Positions 53,400-60,459 of a stretch of DNA of 60,459 nt are shown piece after piece. Source of the stretch: Bradyrhizobium sp. NAS96.2 (GTDB lineage Bacteria > Pseudomonadota > Alphaproteobacteria > Rhizobiales > Xanthobacteraceae); contig NZ_LGHK01000030.1 in assembly GCF_001908235.1 (NCBI RefSeq), forward strand, positions 1 through 60,459, read 5' to 3'. The position numbers and the translations under genes are program-made. Below the pieces are notes generated by a model. That model saw only the letters and a list, made by a program, of their open reading frames with translations, did not search any database and was not told the DNA's origin. Position 1 is the stretch's first letter. Each line of letters opens with the position of its first letter.

Positions 53400-54136
53400 C
53401 ACCCGCTCCGAACGACACCAGCGATCGCGATTCCCCAGAGGACGGCGCGATGGCCCATTCGCGCGGCTCGTTCTTCGGACGGCGCAAGGGCCACAGACTG
53501 CGTTCGCACCAGGCCGACCTGATCGACAATCTGCTGCCGCATCTTTCGGTCGACATCGCGCTGCCGGCGCCCGCGGCGCTGACCGAATTGTTCGATGACG
53601 GCACCGAGAATGTCAGACTCGAGATCGGCTTCGGCGGCGGCGAGCACCTGATCGCGGAAGCGCAGGCATTTCCGAAGACGGGCTTCATCGGCTGCGAGCC
53701 CTATGTCAACGGAATGGCGAAGATCCTGACCCAGATCGAGGCGCAGAATATCGGCAACATCCGCCTGTTCGCCGGCGACGCCGCCGAGCTATTGGCCTGG
53801 GCGCCAGCGCGCTCGCTCGCGCGCATCGACCTGATCCATCCCGATCCCTGGCCGAAGCGGCGGCACTGGAAGCGGCGCTTCGTGCAGGATGCAACGGTCG
53901 CCGCGATGACGCGGCTGCTGCCGCCCGGCGGCGAATTCCGCTTCGTCAGCGACATCGACGATTACTGCGCCTGGACGCTCGCGCATCTGATGCGCTCGCC
54001 CGACTTCGCCTGGCTCGCCGAGCGCGCGATCGACTGGCTCGAGCCATGGCCGAACTACACGATGACGCGCTATGGCGCCAAGGCCGAGCGCGAAGGCCGC
54101 AAGGCGGCGTATTTGAGGTTCAAGCGGTTGCCGTAG
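53396..54136 (+). CDS. trmB: tRNA (guanine-N7-)-methyltransferase TrmB
   Basis: A 246-residue SAM methyltransferase. The SAM pocket is LEIGFGGGEH, and the catalytic region DLIHPDPWPKRRHWKRR contains the conserved PDPWPKxxHxKRR pattern. It makes m7G46 in tRNAs. ATG 53396 overlaps the M20 stop by four bases, suggesting coupling. A palindrome follows the stop. Confidence 0.95.
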   Translation: MTPAPNDTSDRDSPEDGAMAHSRGSFFGRRKGHRLRSHQADLIDNLLPHLSVDIALPAPAALTELFDDGTENVRLEIGFGGGEHLIAEAQAFPKTGFIGCEPYVNGMAKILTQIEAQNIGNIRLFAGDAAELLAWAPARSLARIDLIHPDPWPKRRHWKRRFVQDATVAAMTRLLPPGGEFRFVSDIDDYCAWTLAHLMRSPDFAWLAERAIDWLEPWPNYTMTRYGAKAEREGRKAAYLRFKRLP

Positions 54137-54139
54137 CCT

Positions 54140-54178
54140 GTCATTCCGGGGCGTGCGACGCGCGAACCCCGGAATGAC
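54140..54178. terminator. Palindrome after trmB (GTCATTCCGGGG)
   Basis: GTCATTCCGGGG and CCCCGGAATGAC are perfect complements around a 15-base loop, at 54140-54151 and 54167-54178. It lies between the convergent trmB and phyH remnant and may serve as a bidirectional terminator; it also resembles a dispersed rhizobial repeat. Confidence 0.7.
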
Positions 54179-54184
54179 GAACTG

Positions 54185-55027
54185 CTATCCCTGCTCCGCC
54201 ATCCGCGCCTTCCTGACGTCGGTCGCCTCCCACACCATGCGCTTGCCGCGCTCGCGGCCGAGCAGCTCGATCGGATCGTGGTTGTTGATGTGGCCGAACT
54301 GGCCCTTGTAGACGCTGTATCCGCACAGTTCCTGCAAGCGGCGTGGAAAGCGCGCCGCGGTCTCGCGCGGAATGCCGAGCTGCAAATTCTCCTGCTGCCG
54401 CATCCAGCCCCAGCAATAGGCGCAGGAGAACGCGAAGCGCCTGGTGTCGCTGGTGTTGGCGCCGCCGCCATGCCACAGCGCGCTGTCGAACAGCATCACG
54501 CTGCCCGCCGGCATGGTCGCGGTGACCGCGTCGTAATCCCCGCCGTATTCCGGCGACGAATCGAATTTGTGGCTCGCCGGAATGATCCGTGTCGCGCCGT
54601 TGTCATCGCGGAAATCGGACAGCGCCCAGATCGCATTGATCGTGATCGGAATGTGCGGCCGCGGCAGCGGGATCAACTGGGTGTCTTCATGGATCGGCTG
54701 CGCCTCCTGGCCGGGGCCGAGCACCAGCGAGCAGAACGACGACAGCAGGCATTCCCGGTCCAGCACGCGCTCGACCACCGGCAGCACGTTCTCGTGCAGC
54801 GGCACCTCCCAGAACAGCTCGTCATAGGTCAGGAGGTTGTTGATGCGCAGCGTCTTGAAGCCTTCGAACTATGTCCGGGCAAGGCCGAGATTGTGCTCGC
54901 GCTCGATCCGCTCGACCGCCGCCTTCAATCCCTCGACCAGGTCAGGCGAGGCGGCGCGCTCGATCACGGTGTATCCGTCATCGCGAATCCGCTCGGCGTG
55001 CGATTGGATGTCGGCGTCCGTCAGCAT
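54185..55027 (-). pseudogene. Phytanoyl-CoA dioxygenase-like gene broken by an in-frame amber codon
   Basis: From ATG 55027 (GGAGAG upstream), a 280-codon frame is interrupted at codon 53 by TAG (54871-54869). The first 52 residues (IQSHAERIRDDGYTVIERA) and the remainder belong to one PhyH-fold protein: the iron ligands are in PIHEDTQLI (HxD) and LWHGGGANTSDTRRFAF (His and Arg for 2-oxoglutarate). No frameshift is needed. Without readthrough no active protein is made; a restart at downstream Met 54805 would lack the N-terminal third. Either a recent pseudogene or a sequencing error. Confidence 0.8.
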
Positions 55028-55122
55028 GGCGATCTCTCCGTTGGCGCTGTGTCGCGCCTTGCGGAAAGCATAGCGGTCTGGTGCGGTTTTTGGGAAGGGA
55101 TTTTGATGCTGCCGCCCCTCTG

Positions 55123-55210
55123 CCGTCATTGCGAGCGAAGCGAAGCAATCCATCGTGCCGCGCGCATGGATAGATGGATTGCTTCGTCGCTTCGCTCCTC
55201 GCAATGACGG
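55123..55210. repeat. REP-type palindrome (CCGTCATTGCGAG family), copy 2
   Basis: Left arm CCGTCATTGCGAGCGAAGCG and right arm TCGCAATGACGG, complementary to each other, matching the copy at 31443-31528. It lies in the gap between the phyH remnant and the DUF2336 gene. Confidence 0.85.
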
Positions 55211-55249
55211 GGAGAGAGTTTTCCGCCGATGGTGGCGTTGGCGCTTGAA

Positions 55250-56320
55250 CTACCGCGACTTCCAGAAATCCACGACACGCTGCGCAGTCGACGGCATCAG
55301 GCGAACGAAGTTCACCCGCGCACCTTCGATATCGGCCGGTGACGGCACGCGGTTCGGCCCGAGCCGCATCAGGATCAGGGCACGCACGGTCGGCCATTCG
55401 AAGCCGATCGTCTTGCTGGCGATCAGGATCGGATCGTAACGATCGCCGGAGATCAGACGATCGAGCGAGACGATCTTCACGCCGGTCATCGCGGCGAGCG
55501 CGGCGACGCATTCCTCGTATTTGAAGGCCTTTGCGAAGCCGAGCACAGCGGCCTCGTTCAGCTCGCCGGCGCGGTGCAGCGCCAGGATCGTGCGCTGCGC
55601 GGCAGCGAAATCGCGGCCCTCAACCTGCACGACGACGCCCTCGATCTCGTTCAGAGCCAGCCTGATCTCGGCCTGCCGTTCCGGCTTGGCGACGACTTGC
55701 AACCGGCGGCGGATCACGTCGATCGAGCCGGCCAGCAGGCTCTTCAGATGCACGGGCGGGAGATCGTCGCGGCGGCCGATCCGCAGCGTCAGCACACCGT
55801 CCTGGCCGGCGCGCCGCACCAGCGTCGTGAAGGACGCGTCCGAGAACGCGGCGCCGGCATTGCCGGCCGCGCATCGGATCACATCGCGATCGCCGCGGCG
55901 GACGAGGACGTCGGTCAGCGCGGTCGAGAGCTTGGATCGCTCGGCCATTGCCAGCAGATGGCCCTGGCCCTTGGCATTGGCGATCTCGACCAGCGCCTTT
56001 TCGTCGATCACCGGCGATTTGCGCAGCACCGGGCCGGCAATCGCGACCTCGTCGTCGCGGGCGAGTTGCCCGACCAGGTGGCGCGGCGCGTTGGCGAGCG
56101 GCGCGAGCCGTTCGGCGAGATCAATCCGCGCCGCAAGCTCGGCGTGCGGCACCAGGCTGGTCAGCACGCCGTCGAACAGGTCGATATGATCGGGGCGAAA
56201 GCTCGCGGCGCCCTGCAGAAACAGCTCGCCGAGCCGCCGTGCGGCCTCGGCGCGGCGCTTGGGGTCGCCGCGGCGAACGATATCGTCGAGTTCCGGGATC
56301 AGCGCGGGGGCTGTCGTCAT
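55250..56320 (-). CDS. DUF2336 protein
   Basis: A 356-residue helical protein of the DUF2336 family, made of HEAT-like alpha repeats (LIPELDDIVRRGDPKRRAEAARRLGELFL near the start). No membrane segment or signal. DUF2336 proteins are common in alphaproteobacteria and of unknown function. Divergent from the rimP-nusA-infB operon across 356 bases. Confidence 0.85.
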   Translation of the reverse strand: MTTAPALIPELDDIVRRGDPKRRAEAARRLGELFLQGAASFRPDHIDLFDGVLTSLVPHAELAARIDLAERLAPLANAPRHLVGQLARDDEVAIAGPVLRKSPVIDEKALVEIANAKGQGHLLAMAERSKLSTALTDVLVRRGDRDVIRCAAGNAGAAFSDASFTTLVRRAGQDGVLTLRIGRRDDLPPVHLKSLLAGSIDVIRRRLQVVAKPERQAEIRLALNEIEGVVVQVEGRDFAAAQRTILALHRAGELNEAAVLGFAKAFKYEECVAALAAMTGVKIVSLDRLISGDRYDPILIASKTIGFEWPTVRALILMRLGPNRVPSPADIEGARVNFVRLMPSTAQRVVDFWKSR

Positions 56321-56676
56321 GAGCCTTGTCCAACCGGCGACTTCTGCCGATTTTCGGCAATCTATGGCCCCGTTCGTAAACGGAGGGTTAGGTCAAACCT
56401 GCACCCGGGGAGGGGCAAAATCGCCGTCCGCGGGGAAGGGAGGCCTTGCCGGACCCCGGCAAAAGGGCTATATCCACCGCAACTTATGGTATCTCATACG
56501 ATCGCGTAGGAGAGTGGGCCCCCCGGGACCCGCTCTTTTTTATTACCTGACGGGACCCAGCGAGGCCGAGTCCAGTTTGGGTAGCGTTAGCGGCCCCTTA
56601 AGGCCACCTGAACAACACAACAGACCTCAGCAGCCTCTAGACCCAAGAAAACCTAAGACAGCCTTTGACACTAGAT
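56321..56676. promoter_or_regulatory. Leader and promoter region of the rimP operon
   Basis: A sigma-70 type promoter, TTGCCG (56446-56451) with a 17-base spacer and TATATC (56469-56474), is followed by a 7-codon mini-ORF (MVSHTIA, 56486-56509) and a terminator hairpin. The rest of the leader to 56676 shows no other feature I can name. The DUF2336 promoter should also lie within this gap. Confidence 0.65.
56511..56541 (+). terminator. Promoter-proximal terminator in the rimP leader
   Basis: The stem AGAGTGGG/CCCGCTCT (one G-T pair) is followed by six T (56536-56541). It begins about 30 bases after the presumed start of transcription and 136 bases before rimP. Since no gene lies upstream on this strand, it is likely to be an attenuator or to end a short leader RNA. 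Confidence 0.75.
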
Positions 56677-57453
56677 ATGACCGACCCGACCGCCACGTCC
56701 GTGGACACCGAACTGCTCGCCGAGCCCAGGCTCGTCGTCGAGCCCGGGGTCGCGGCGCGCGTCGCCGCGGTCGCAGTGCCCGTGCTGCAGGGCATGGGCT
56801 ATCGCCTGGTGCGCATCAAGGTTTCGGGCGATGCCGGCTGCACCGTGCAGATCATGGCGGAACGCCCCGACGGCTCGATGCAGCTCGAGGATTGCGAGGC
56901 GATTTCGCGCGCGCTGTCGCCGGTGCTCGATGTCGCCGACCCGATCGAGCGCGCCTACCGGCTGGAAATCTCGTCGCCCGGAATCGACCGGCCGCTGGTG
57001 CGCCGCTCCGACTTCGAGCGCTACACCGGGCATCTCGTGAAGATCGAGATGGCGGTGGCGCATCAGGGCCGCAAGCGGTTCCGCGGCCTGCTCGCCGGCG
57101 TCGAGGGCAATGCGGTGCGCATCAAGCGCGACGATCCGCGTCCCACCGAGGACGCCGAGGTGCTGCTGGTGATGGAAGACATCTCGGACGCACGGCTGGT
57201 GCTGACCGACGAGCTGATCGAGGAATCGATGCGCCGCGGCAAGGCCGCCGAGCGCGAGCTGCGCCGCGAGCTCGGCCTCGCGCCGCCGCAGCCGGCCCAC
57301 GCCAAGAAGAGCGATCCGGCGAAGAGTCAAAAGCCGAAACCCAAGCTTGGTCACACGACCGGCAAGAAGCCGGCCCCGACCAACACGAAAAAGCACCGCC
57401 TGGCCGCCGAGCGCGCGCGCCGTGGCGAGATCGATCCATTCGAAGGAGACTAA
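56677..57453 (+). CDS. rimP: Ribosome maturation factor RimP
   Basis: A 258-residue protein with the RimP N-terminal alpha/beta domain ([27 protein letters not shown] and [37 protein letters not shown]) and a C-terminal SH3-like domain; a basic C-terminal tail about 60 residues long follows, as in many rhizobial RimPs. It assists 30S maturation. ATG 56677 was chosen; an in-frame start 12 bases earlier is also possible. nusA begins three bases after the stop. Confidence 0.95.
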   Translation: MTDPTATSVDTELLAEPRLVVEPGVAARVAAVAVPVLQGMGYRLVRIKVSGDAGCTVQIMAERPDGSMQLEDCEAISRALSPVLDVADPIERAYRLEISSPGIDRPLVRRSDFERYTGHLVKIEMAVAHQGRKRFRGLLAGVEGNAVRIKRDDPRPTEDAEVLLVMEDISDARLVLTDELIEESMRRGKAAERELRRELGLAPPQPAHAKKSDPAKSQKPKPKLGHTTGKKPAPTNTKKHRLAAERARRGEIDPFEGD

Positions 57454-57456
57454 GCC

Positions 57457-59070
57457 ATGGCAGTCAGCGCCAACAAACTCGAACTGCTGCAGATCGCAGA
57501 CGCAGTTGCGCGCGAAAAGTCGATCGACCGCTCCATCGTGATCGCGGCGATGGAAGACGCCATCGCCAAGGCCGCCCGCGCCCGCTACGGCAGCGAGACC
57601 GACGTCCATGCCGAGATCGACGCCAAGAAGGGCGAGCTGCGGCTGACCCGCCACATGCTGGTGGTCGACGTCGTCGAGAACTCCTCCAACCAGATTTCGC
57701 TGTTCGATGCGCAGCGCGCCAATCCGGGCGCCCAAGTCGGCGACACCATCGCCGACACGCTGCCGCCGCTGGAATATGGCCGCATCGCGGCGCAGTCCGC
57801 CAAGCAGGTGATCGTGCAGAAGGTGCGCGAGGCCGAGCGCGACCGGCAGTACCAGGAATTCAAGGACCGCATCGGCGACATCGTCAACGGCATCGTCAAG
57901 CGCGTCGAATATGGCAGCGTGATCGTCGACCTCGGCCGCGGCGAAGCGATCGTGCGCCGCGACGAGATGCTGCCGCGCGAAGTGTTCCGCAACGGCGACC
58001 GCGTTCGCGCCTATATCTTCGACGTCCGCCGCGAGACCCGCGGCCCGCAGATCTTCCTGTCGCGCACCCATCCGCAATTCATGGCCAAGCTGTTCGCGCA
58101 GGAAGTGCCGGAAATCTATGACGGCATCGTCGAGATCAAGGCGGTCGCCCGCGATCCCGGCTCGCGCGCCAAGATCGGCGTGATCTCGCGCGATTCCTCC
58201 GTCGACCCGGTCGGCGCCTGCGTCGGCATGCGCGGCTCGCGCGTGCAGGCCGTGGTGAACGAGCTGCAGGGCGAGAAGATCGACATCATTCCGTGGTCGC
58301 CCGACATCGCGACCTTCGTCGTCAACGCGCTGGCGCCGGCCGAAGTCGCCAAGGTCGTGATCGACGAAGACCGCGAGCGCATCGAGGTCGTGGTTCCCGA
58401 CACCAACAACCAGCTGTCGCTGGCGATCGGCCGCCGCGGCCAGAACGTTCGCCTCGCCTCGCAGCTGACCGGCTGGGACATCGACATCCTGACCGAGCAG
58501 GAAGAGTCGGAGCGCCGCCAGGCCGACTTCGAGAACTCGACCCGCGTGTTCATGGAAGCGCTCAATGTCGACGAGGTGGTCGGCCAGCTGCTCGCCTCCG
58601 AAGGCTTCACCTCGGTCGAGGAACTCGCGCTGGTCGACGTCAAGGAACTCGCCGGCATCGAAGGTTTCGACGAGGAAACCGCGACCGAGCTGCAGACCCG
58701 CGCCCGCGAATATCTGGAACAGCTCGAGGCCGAGCTGGAAGCCAAGCGCAAGGAACTCGGCGTCGAGGACGCCATGAAGGACGTCCCCGGCATCACCGGC
58801 AAGATGCTGGTGAAGCTCGGCGAGAACGACGTGAAGACCGTCGAGGATCTCGCCGGCTGCGCCACCGACGATCTGGTCGGCTGGACCGAGCGCAAGGAAG
58901 GCGGCGAGCCGACCAAGCATGCCGGGTTCCTCGATGGCATCGAGGTCTCGCGCGACGAGGCCGAGGCCGTGATCATGCAGGCCCGCCTCAAGGCCGGCTG
59001 GATCACCGAGGCCGATCTTGCCAAGCCTGCCGAGGAGGCCGAGGCCGCCGAAGCAGAAACGGCGTCGTAA
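57457..59070 (+). CDS. nusA: Transcription termination/antitermination factor NusA
   Basis: A 537-residue protein: N-terminal RNA polymerase-binding domain (residues 1-125), S1 domain (about 135-200, GDIVNGIVKRVEYGSVIVDLG), KH1 and KH2 domains (about 230-345, with VGACVGMRGSRVQ and LSLAIGRRGQNVRLA) and two acidic AR-type repeats at the C-terminus (about 365-490). It controls pausing and termination, which makes the terminator in its own operon leader notable. In operon after rimP. Confidence 0.97.
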   Translation: MAVSANKLELLQIADAVAREKSIDRSIVIAAMEDAIAKAARARYGSETDVHAEIDAKKGELRLTRHMLVVDVVENSSNQISLFDAQRANPGAQVGDTIADTLPPLEYGRIAAQSAKQVIVQKVREAERDRQYQEFKDRIGDIVNGIVKRVEYGSVIVDLGRGEAIVRRDEMLPREVFRNGDRVRAYIFDVRRETRGPQIFLSRTHPQFMAKLFAQEVPEIYDGIVEIKAVARDPGSRAKIGVISRDSSVDPVGACVGMRGSRVQAVVNELQGEKIDIIPWSPDIATFVVNALAPAEVAKVVIDEDRERIEVVVPDTNNQLSLAIGRRGQNVRLASQLTGWDIDILTEQEESERRQADFENSTRVFMEALNVDEVVGQLLASEGFTSVEELALVDVKELAGIEGFDEETATELQTRAREYLEQLEAELEAKRKELGVEDAMKDVPGITGKMLVKLGENDVKTVEDLAGCATDDLVGWTERKEGGEPTKHAGFLDGIEVSRDEAEAVIMQARLKAGWITEADLAKPAEEAEAAEAETAS

Positions 59071-59085
59071 GGAGATGCCCCACGG

Positions 59086-59772
59086 ATGCTGGCTCAGGCT
59101 GACCCCGATCTCGACGATGGACCGCGGACGCAGAAGTCCGCGACCACGCGGATGTGCGCGGTCAGCCGCGAAGTGCGTCCGATCGACGAGCTGATCCGGT
59201 TCGTCATCGCGCCCACGGGCGAGGTGATCCCGGATCTGAAGCGCAAGCTGCCCGGCCGCGGATTATGGGTTTCCGCATCGCGGCGCAGCGTTGCGGAAGC
59301 GGTCCGCCGTCACCAATTTAGCAAGGGATTCAAGCGCGATGTCCGTGTCGCGCCGACCCTTCCCACCGACACCGACGCACTCCTGGTGCGCAGCGTCACC
59401 GAGGCCCTGGCGATGGCCGCCAAGGCCGGTCAGGTCGTCGCGGGCTTCGGCAAGGTCGAGGACGCACTCAACCGGAACGAAACTGCAGCCCTGATCCACG
59501 CTTCCGACGGCGCAGCGGACGGAATCCGCAAATTGGACGCGATCGTCAGGCAAAGGGGCGAAAAACGTGGTGAATCGCCGGTAATCGCCATCGTCAATGT
59601 TTTGACGTCGGAAGAATTGGATTTGGCACTTGGGCGGTCAAATGTGATACATGCTGCGCTGCTCGCGGGCCCAGCGAGCAAGACGTTCCTGTCGCGCTGC
59701 CAGATGCTGGTCCGATACCGGATGGCCGACGACGACAAGACCGCCGAAGCGGCCAGAAATTCCAGAGCCTGA
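59086..59772 (+). CDS. YlxR-family RNA-binding protein with L7Ae-like C-domain
   Basis: A 228-residue protein: an N-terminal YlxR (DUF448) domain (RMCAVSREVRPIDELIRFVIAPTGEVIPDLKRKLPGRGLWV) that resembles an RNA-binding fold, then a C-terminal domain (about residues 95-180) similar to the L7Ae/YlxQ family (VRSVTEALAMAAKAGQVVAGFGKVEDAL). The fusion of the two proteins that are separate in Bacillus is seen in alphaproteobacteria. It sits between nusA and infB, 15 bases after nusA. Confidence 0.88.
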   Translation: MLAQADPDLDDGPRTQKSATTRMCAVSREVRPIDELIRFVIAPTGEVIPDLKRKLPGRGLWVSASRRSVAEAVRRHQFSKGFKRDVRVAPTLPTDTDALLVRSVTEALAMAAKAGQVVAGFGKVEDALNRNETAALIHASDGAADGIRKLDAIVRQRGEKRGESPVIAIVNVLTSEELDLALGRSNVIHAALLAGPASKTFLSRCQMLVRYRMADDDKTAEAARNSRA

Positions 59773-59880
59773 TCCAGGAAGGCGGACGCCGTCTTTCCGG
59801 CCGGATCATGCTCAGCAAACGACGACAGGTTGAACGATTTGTGCGGCAAACGCACAGCGAAACGAGATTAGGACTGCTGA

Positions 59881-60459
59881 ATGGTTGATACCAAGACCCC
59901 TGGCGACAAGACTTTGAGTGTCCCGAGCAAGACGTTGTCGCTGAAGCCGCGCGTCGAGACGGGCACCGTGCGCCAGAGCTTCAGCCACGGCCGGACCAAG
60001 CAGGTCGTGGTCGAGAAGCGCGGCAAGCGCCGCGTCGGTGGCGATGGTCCCGGCGAGGCGCATGCACCGGAGCCCGTGGTTGCAAAGCCTGCGGCCGCGC
60101 CGCCCCCTGCCGCCAAGCCGCCGCTCGGCCGCCCCGCAGCTCCGTCGTCGGGCCAGCCGCAGCGTAACACCCGCTCCGGCGTGGTGCTGCCGACCCTCAC
60201 CGAGGATGAACGTTCGGCGCGCGCCAACGCGCTTGCCGACGCCCGTCAGCGCGACATCGAGGAGCGCCGCCAGGCCGAAGAGGAAGCCAAGCGCCGTGCC
60301 GTCCGCGAAGCTGCGGAGAAGGCAGAGCGCGAGGCCGCCGAGGCCCGCCGCAAGGCGGAAGAGGAACGTCACCGCCACGAGGAAGAGGCCAAGCGCAAGG
60401 CCGAGGTCGAGGCCAAGCGCCGCTTCGGCGAAGGCGAGGCCAAGCCCGGCGCGGCGCCC
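59881..60459 (+). CDS. infB: Translation initiation factor IF-2, N-terminal part
   Basis: The first 193 codons of infB, running off the right edge. The N-terminus [22 protein letters not shown] is followed by a basic, then Pro/Ala-rich, then highly charged coiled-coil segment ([32 protein letters not shown]). This N-terminal layout is typical of IF-2 from rhizobia, where the GTPase domain would follow. Position after ylxR matches the conserved rimP-nusA-ylxR-infB operon. Confidence 0.95.
   Translation, partial: MVDTKTPGDKTLSVPSKTLSLKPRVETGTVRQSFSHGRTKQVVVEKRGKRRVGGDGPGEAHAPEPVVAKPAAAPPPAAKPPLGRPAAPSSGQPQRNTRSGVVLPTLTEDERSARANALADARQRDIEERRQAEEEAKRRAVREAAEKAEREAAEARRKAEEERHRHEEEAKRKAEVEAKRRFGEGEAKPGAAP

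Noticed and set aside
56671..58920. 749-codon antisense open frame over rimP-nusA
   Set aside because: It is a shadow produced by high GC content opposite two well-supported genes.

Overview
The window is about 60 kb of GC-rich chromosome from an alphaproteobacterium. It most resembles Bradyrhizobium or a close Nitrobacteraceae relative. That placement is an inference from gene content and order (tsaB-rimI-fur-HAD-miaB-phoH-ybeY-corC-lnt-HTH-trmB and rimP-nusA-ylxR-infB), a SAM-II riboswitch ahead of metZ, a DUF3551 protein, and many rhizobial-type palindromic intergenic repeats. No search could be run.

Layout. 1-4.2 kb: an Sco1-type copper chaperone with a small membrane protein, two secreted hypotheticals and a KstD-like flavoprotein. 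4.4-7.85 kb: a minus-strand arsenic operon, arsR-arsI-arsC-aqpS-MFS. It has a perfect inverted-repeat operator ahead of arsR and is bracketed by two near-identical 26-bp direct repeats. 8-12.8 kb: bacterioferritin, a cupin, a GST, an adenylate cyclase with TPRs and an HxlR regulator; the 8.8-10.2 kb part looks less GC-rich than its flanks by eye. 12.9-16 kb: a multi-cluster CDGSH/globin protein, RidA and a PHA-synthase-like hydrolase. 16.3-22.8 kb: a Rieske oxygenase with a divergent LysR, an ECF sigma factor with a DUF4142-cupredoxin pair carrying the same promoter motif, SnoaL and LuxR proteins and a P450. 22.8-34.9 kb: catabolic and housekeeping genes (DapA-like, OYE, luciferase-like monooxygenase, tRNA-Gly, GT22-like transferase, Ogt, AraC, VOC, SRPBCC, MATE).

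From 35 kb on the content is mostly core: dCTP deaminase, metZ behind a SAM-II riboswitch, a PfkB/adenosine kinase, murJ, trpS, a Usp protein, an Nfu protein, tsaB, rimI, fur, HAD, miaB, phoH, ybeY, corC, lnt, a PraR-like HTH, an M20 peptidase, trmB, a broken phyH, a DUF2336 protein, then rimP-nusA-ylxR-infB, which runs off the end. Several neighbours overlap by a few bases (ATGA or GTGA), implying translational coupling.

Most notable: the five-part metalloprotein (two CDGSH clusters, a third Cys cluster, a globin, an unassigned tail) opposite a Cys-bearing HxlR; the ECF sigma gene and DUF4142 gene sharing GGGAACC-N16-ATCCAA with no visible anti-sigma; the organoarsenical cassette between direct repeats; and two leaders (metZ, rimP) with promoter-proximal terminators that look like attenuators. 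No CRISPR array, complete insertion sequence, prophage or rRNA gene was seen.
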